Below, piece by piece: positions 5,513-9,819 of a stretch of DNA of 9,819 nt. This DNA comes from Bacillota bacterium (GTDB taxonomy: Bacteria > Bacillota > Clostridia > Christensenellales > UMGS416). Where the stretch lies: contig JAEYRA010000097.1 of assembly GCA_023409755.1 (NCBI GenBank), positions 1 to 9,819 on the forward strand, read 5' to 3'. A model generated the notes under the pieces. It did no database searches. It was given only the letters and a program-made list of their open reading frames with translations, and was not told where the DNA came from. The position numbers and the translations under genes were made by a program. Each line of letters opens with the position of its first letter. The first letter of the stretch is position 1.

Positions 5513-7126
5513 ATGAGTACCAAATACATATTCGTAACGGGGGGCGTGGTGTCCGGGTTGGGCAAGGGCATCACCGCCGCCTCTCTTGGTCGTTTGCTCA
5601 AGTGCCGGGGACACAAGGTCTCCATTCAAAAGTTTGACCCCTACATCAACGTCGATCCTGGTACCATGAGTCCCTACCAGCATGGTGAGGTGTTCGTGAC
5701 CGAGGACGGCGCTGAGACCGACCTCGACCTGGGGCACTACGAACGATTCATCGACGAGAACCTCAGCCAGGACAACAACGTGACCACGGGCCGCATCTAC
5801 TGGACCGTCATCAACAAGGAGCGTCACGGTGACTTCTTGGGCGGCACGGTTCAGGTCATCCCCCACATCACCGAGGAGATCAAGCGCAACATCGTGGCCG
5901 TTGGCCGCAGCGAATCTCGCCCGGACGTCGTCATCACCGAGATTGGCGGCACCGTGGGTGACATTGAGAGCCTTCCCTTCCTGGAAGCCATCCGTCAGCT
6001 TCGCTGGGAGGTCGGCCCCGAGAATTGCCTCTACATCCACGTGACGCTGGTGCCCTATCTGCACATGTCGGGCGAGCTCAAGACCAAGCCCACCCAGCAC
6101 AGCGTGAAGGAACTGCGTTCCATCGGCATTCAGCCTGACATCATCGTCTGCCGCTCCGAGCGGGCGCTGAGCGCCGACATGAAGCGTAAGATTTCGCTTT
6201 TCTGCAACGTGTCACCCAATTGCGTCATTGAGAACCTGGACGCTGAGACAATTTACGAAGTGCCGTTGATGCTGGAGGACGAGGGTCTGGCTGAGCGTGC
6301 CTGCCAGAAACTGGGCTTGGCCTGCAAGGAGCCCGACCTCACCGAGTGGCGCGCGTTGGTGGAGAAACAGCGCACTCCCAACCGTCAGGTTCGCATCGGC
6401 ATTGTCGGTAAGTATGTGGAGCTGCATGACGCATATCTGAGCGTGTCCGAATCGCTGGTGCACAGTGCCATCCACCACAATGCCAGCGTCAAGATTGAGT
6501 GGATCCAATCCGAGGAGATCAACGACGAGACGGCCCCACGCAAGTTGGCTGGGCTCGACGGCATCCTGGTGCCTGGCGGCTTTGGTGACCGCGGTATCGA
6601 GGGTAAAATCGCCACGGCCAAATACGCCCGTGAGAACGGCATCCCCTACTTCGGCCTGTGCCTGGGGCTGCAGATCGCGGTCATCGAGTACAGCCGGCAT
6701 GTGCTGGGTCTCAAGGACGCCAACAGTACCGAATTCGCGCCGGAGACCACCCATCCTGTCATTGACCTGATGGAGGAGCAGCGCAACGTGGTGAAGAAGG
6801 GCGGCACCATGCGCCTGGGCCACTATGACTGCACCCTGCGGCACGGTACCCATGCCCGCGCGGCTTATGGGCGGGATGACATCAGCGAGCGGCACCGTCA
6901 CCGGTTTGAACTCAACAACGCTTTCCGCACCCAACTGGAGCAGGGCGGTATGGTCATGGCCGGCGTCAATGAGAAACTCGACCTGGTGGAGATCATCGAG
7001 CTGCCCAACCATCCCTGGTTTGTGGGGGTGCAGTTCCATCCGGAGTTTAAATCCCGGCCCAACCGGCCCCATCCGCTGTTCTTTGGCTTTGTAGGCGCGG
7101 CACTGGCGCTGCGGGGCAGCAAGTAA
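5513..7126 (+). CDS. pyrG: CTP synthase (glutamine hydrolysing)
   Basis: CTP synthase converts UTP to CTP using ATP and ammonia from glutamine, the last step of de novo pyrimidine nucleotide synthesis, in the cytoplasm. At 537 residues it has the normal family length. The N-terminal synthase (amidoligase) domain, residues ~1-270, opens with KYIFVTGGVVSGLGKG, whose P-loop-like segment includes K18, and contains KFDPYINVDPGTMSPYQHGEVFV and ITEIGGTVGDIES. The C-terminal class I glutamine amidotransferase domain (~295-537) has the nucleophile C383 in GLCLGLQ, an oxyanion-hole PGGFGDRG, and the catalytic pair H509 and E511 in FHPEFKSRP. The start is supported by GGAGG four bases upstream and by alignment to the family N-terminus. 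It stands alone, with its own promoter and a strong terminator 18 bases after the stop. Nothing looks damaged. Confidence 0.98.
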   Translation: MSTKYIFVTGGVVSGLGKGITAASLGRLLKCRGHKVSIQKFDPYINVDPGTMSPYQHGEVFVTEDGAETDLDLGHYERFIDENLSQDNNVTTGRIYWTVINKERHGDFLGGTVQVIPHITEEIKRNIVAVGRSESRPDVVITEIGGTVGDIESLPFLEAIRQLRWEVGPENCLYIHVTLVPYLHMSGELKTKPTQHSVKELRSIGIQPDIIVCRSERALSADMKRKISLFCNVSPNCVIENLDAETIYEVPLMLEDEGLAERACQKLGLACKEPDLTEWRALVEKQRTPNRQVRIGIVGKYVELHDAYLSVSESLVHSAIHHNASVKIEWIQSEEINDETAPRKLAGLDGILVPGGFGDRGIEGKIATAKYARENGIPYFGLCLGLQIAVIEYSRHVLGLKDANSTEFAPETTHPVIDLMEEQRNVVKKGGTMRLGHYDCTLRHGTHARAAYGRDDISERHRHRFELNNAFRTQLEQGGMVMAGVNEKLDLVEIIELPNHPWFVGVQFHPEFKSRPNRPHPLFFGFVGAALALRGSK

Positions 7127-7144
7127 TTCATCTACGTCATCATC

Positions 7145-7174
7145 AAACGGGACTGCAGTTGCAGTCCCGTTTTT
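7145..7174 (+). terminator. Rho-independent terminator of pyrG
   Basis: AAACGGGACTGC (7145-7156) pairs with GCAGTCCCGTTT (7161-7172) around an AGTT loop and runs into TTTTT. It starts 18 bases after the pyrG stop. Confidence 0.92.
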
Positions 7175-7420
7175 GGCTGTCGACAAAGTCGACAGCCTGT
7201 CGCGGCTACCGCTGTTGCGACAGCCGCGATTCAAAGTGCTTGTTCTCGTTATGGTCAGATCGGTCGCCGCACATGTCGCCGACCGATCACAAATTGCAGA
7301 TCTCATGCGGGTTTCTTAGGATACGTTGTGCCTTCGGGCGGTTTTTCTTCTGCTCGGGCTGACCCTGCCTTTCCTCCTGCCGAATGAATCGGCGGGAGGT
7401 TCAGCTCCATTTGCCCGTTC
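7175..7420 (+). repeat. Structured intergenic repeat, copy 3 (diverged)
   Basis: This lies right after the pyrG terminator. It starts with a perfect 10-bp hairpin GGCTGTCGAC/GTCGACAGCC with an AAA loop (7175-7197). Then come H1 TCGCGGCT/AGCCGCGA (7200-7207, 7222-7229); linker AAGTGCTTGTTCT (7234-7246); H2 GATCGGTCG/CGACCGATC (7258-7266, 7280-7288); a spacer alignable with copy 1 (ATTGC, TCATGCGGG, GGGCGG); and outer stem GGGCTGA/TCAGCTC (7356-7362, 7401-7407) around H3, CCTCCTGCCGA/TCGGCGGGAGG (7373-7383, 7389-7399), with apex CGAATGAATCG. The order matches copies 1 and 2, but most stems have different sequences that still pair. No gene is seen between 7127 and 7506. Confidence 0.65.
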
Positions 7421-7441
7421 TAAGGGTTTGTAGACACTCTG

Positions 7442-7470
7442 AACGGGACGACGACTGCAGTCCCGTGTTT
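7442..7470. terminator. Second terminator-like hairpin resembling the pyrG terminator
   Basis: ACGGGAC (7443-7449) pairs with GTCCCGT (7460-7466) and is followed by GTTTGT. The 25 bases at 7442-7466 differ from the pyrG terminator bases 7146-7170 at only 5 positions, all in the middle. It could stop read-through from either side; on the minus strand it lies downstream of thpR but has no good T tract there. CCCGTTC (7414-7420) can pair with GAACGGG (7441-7447), an alternative fold that would compete with it. Confidence 0.45.
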
Positions 7471-7506
7471 GTCACCCATTCCGGGCGGGTATGGTTTTGC
7501 CCGGCT

Positions 7507-8025
7507 CTAGAGCTGCTTTTCGTAAAGCGCCGTGTAGGTCAACCGCCCCTGTAACCGTTCGGAGAGCATGAGTTGGATGACCGGCACGGCGGCCTCGAAT
7601 GGTTCGAATGCTCCCAGTTCTGCTGGTTGGAGGCCTGGCGGCAGAGCCACCTTCCGCCCCAGCGTCAGGTGGGGCTTGTAGGGCCGGCTCTCGATGGGAA
7701 ATCCTTTGGCACGCAGGGCCTGCGCCAGCCCGCCCTGCAGGTCAACCAATGCCGGGTTTGTACGGATGCCGACCCACCAGGTGTCGCCGAATTGCCCAAC
7801 TCCTTCAAACTGCAGGGTGAGTGGTTGGGCGGGAACGCCGTCCATTGCCGCCGTGATGGCAGGCACCCGCTCCTCGGGTGCCTCGCCCAGGAATACCAGC
7901 GTCAGGTGCAGGTGTTCGGGGCGTGTGAAGGAGCCGCCCCGCGCGGCTTGCCGCAGGCGAGCTTGGATACTGAGGAGTTGTTCCTTGGTCTCCTCGGCAA
8001 AGGGGACGGCGATGAACAGGCGCAT
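7507..8025 (-). CDS. thpR: RNA 2',3'-cyclic phosphodiesterase (2'-5' RNA ligase family)
   Basis: This is a 172-residue cytoplasmic enzyme of the 2H phosphoesterase superfamily. Family members hydrolyse 2',3'-cyclic phosphate RNA ends to 2'-phosphates and can join tRNA half-molecules by 2'-5' linkage in vitro; the physiological substrate is poorly known. Both catalytic HxTx motifs are present: HLTL at residues 40-43 (EHLHLTLVFLGE) and HLTL at 119-122 (YKPHLTLGR). The N-terminus MRLFIAVPF is typical and the length is normal for ThpR/LigT. The ATG at 8025 has GGAGG five bases upstream (8031-8035). A promoter-like sequence lies at 8059-8087 and the typA terminator sits just upstream of that, so it appears to be transcribed on its own although typA is on the same strand. 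Confidence 0.93.
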   Translation of the reverse strand: MRLFIAVPFAEETKEQLLSIQARLRQAARGGSFTRPEHLHLTLVFLGEAPEERVPAITAAMDGVPAQPLTLQFEGVGQFGDTWWVGIRTNPALVDLQGGLAQALRAKGFPIESRPYKPHLTLGRKVALPPGLQPAELGAFEPFEAAVPVIQLMLSERLQGRLTYTALYEKQL

Positions 8026-8058
8026 GGGTCCCTCCGGTTGATGGAGCTGGTTTTCATC

Positions 8059-8087
8059 GTTGTATCACAACGTAGGCGGTAGTTCAA
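8059..8087 (-). promoter_or_regulatory. Candidate sigma-A promoter of thpR
   Basis: On the minus strand TTGAAC (8087-8082) and TACAAC (8064-8059) are separated by 17 bases. The predicted start near 8052 gives a leader of about 27 bases before the thpR ATG, with GGAGG in place. Confidence 0.55.
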
Positions 8088-8110
8088 GGTATCCATTCGT
8101 TGTGTGGGGA

Positions 8111-8144
8111 CAATAAAACAGGAGCCGCAGAAACGGCTCCTGTT
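8111..8144 (-). terminator. Rho-independent terminator of typA
   Basis: Read on the minus strand, an 11-bp stem AACAGGAGCCG/CGGCTCCTGTT (8144-8134 and 8127-8117) with a 6-base loop is followed by a TTTTATTG tract. It starts about 30 bases after the typA stop. Confidence 0.92.
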
Positions 8145-8175
8145 AGCAGGTTCTCTGGGTGGCCCGTTGCCCCGC

Positions 8176-9819
<1,644 letters not shown>

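Noticed and set aside
4949..6100. A 383-residue minus-strand open frame across the intergenic repeats and the start of pyrG
   Set aside because: It is antisense to the clearly coding pyrG N-terminus, runs through palindromic repeats, and its protein resembles no family I recognise. High GC makes long antisense frames common.
7470..7506. A terminator for thpR formed by GCCGGGC/GCCCGG on the minus strand
   Set aside because: The stem is only about 6 bp with an 11-base loop and no T tract follows on the minus strand.

Overview
The window looks like chromosome from a high-GC, endospore-forming member of the Firmicutes (Bacillota). The strongest evidence is an intact spoIVA, a gene restricted to endospore formers, with its ATPase residues in the same positions as in Bacillus subtilis. 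The high GC content suggests a clostridial lineage such as Oscillospiraceae/Ruminococcaceae, but that placement is inference.

Layout, left to right: (1) the 3' end of ftsZ (+) and its terminator; (2) a broken SAM-dependent methyltransferase gene (+), with two single-base frameshifts and no C-terminal half; (3) a hairpin terminator shared with the convergent YeiH-type membrane transporter gene (-); (4) a divergent intergenic region, then an AadA/ANT-like nucleotidyltransferase gene (+) and spoIVA (+), which has its own candidate sigma-E promoter; (5) about 780 bases without a gene, mostly two tandem copies of a hairpin-rich repeat and then the pyrG promoter; (6) pyrG (+, CTP synthase) and its terminator; (7) about 380 bases without a gene, holding a third, diverged copy of the repeat between two similar terminator-like hairpins; (8) thpR (-, RNA 2',3'-cyclic phosphodiesterase) and, upstream of it, typA/bipA (-), which runs off the right edge.

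Most genes are unrelated housekeeping or sporulation functions (division, spore coat, pyrimidine nucleotides, RNA processing, ribosome-associated GTPase). Each has its own promoter or terminator signals, so no multi-gene operon is evident. The nucleotidyltransferase and spoIVA could be partly co-transcribed, because no terminator is visible between them.

The most unusual content is the intergenic repeat. Three copies, two in tandem after spoIVA and one after pyrG, keep the same order of hairpins. Stem sequences change in a compensating way, while the loops and a short linker stay conserved. This points to selection on RNA (or single-stranded DNA) structure, or to a mobile palindromic element. 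No CRISPR array, insertion sequence with a transposase, tRNA or rRNA was seen.
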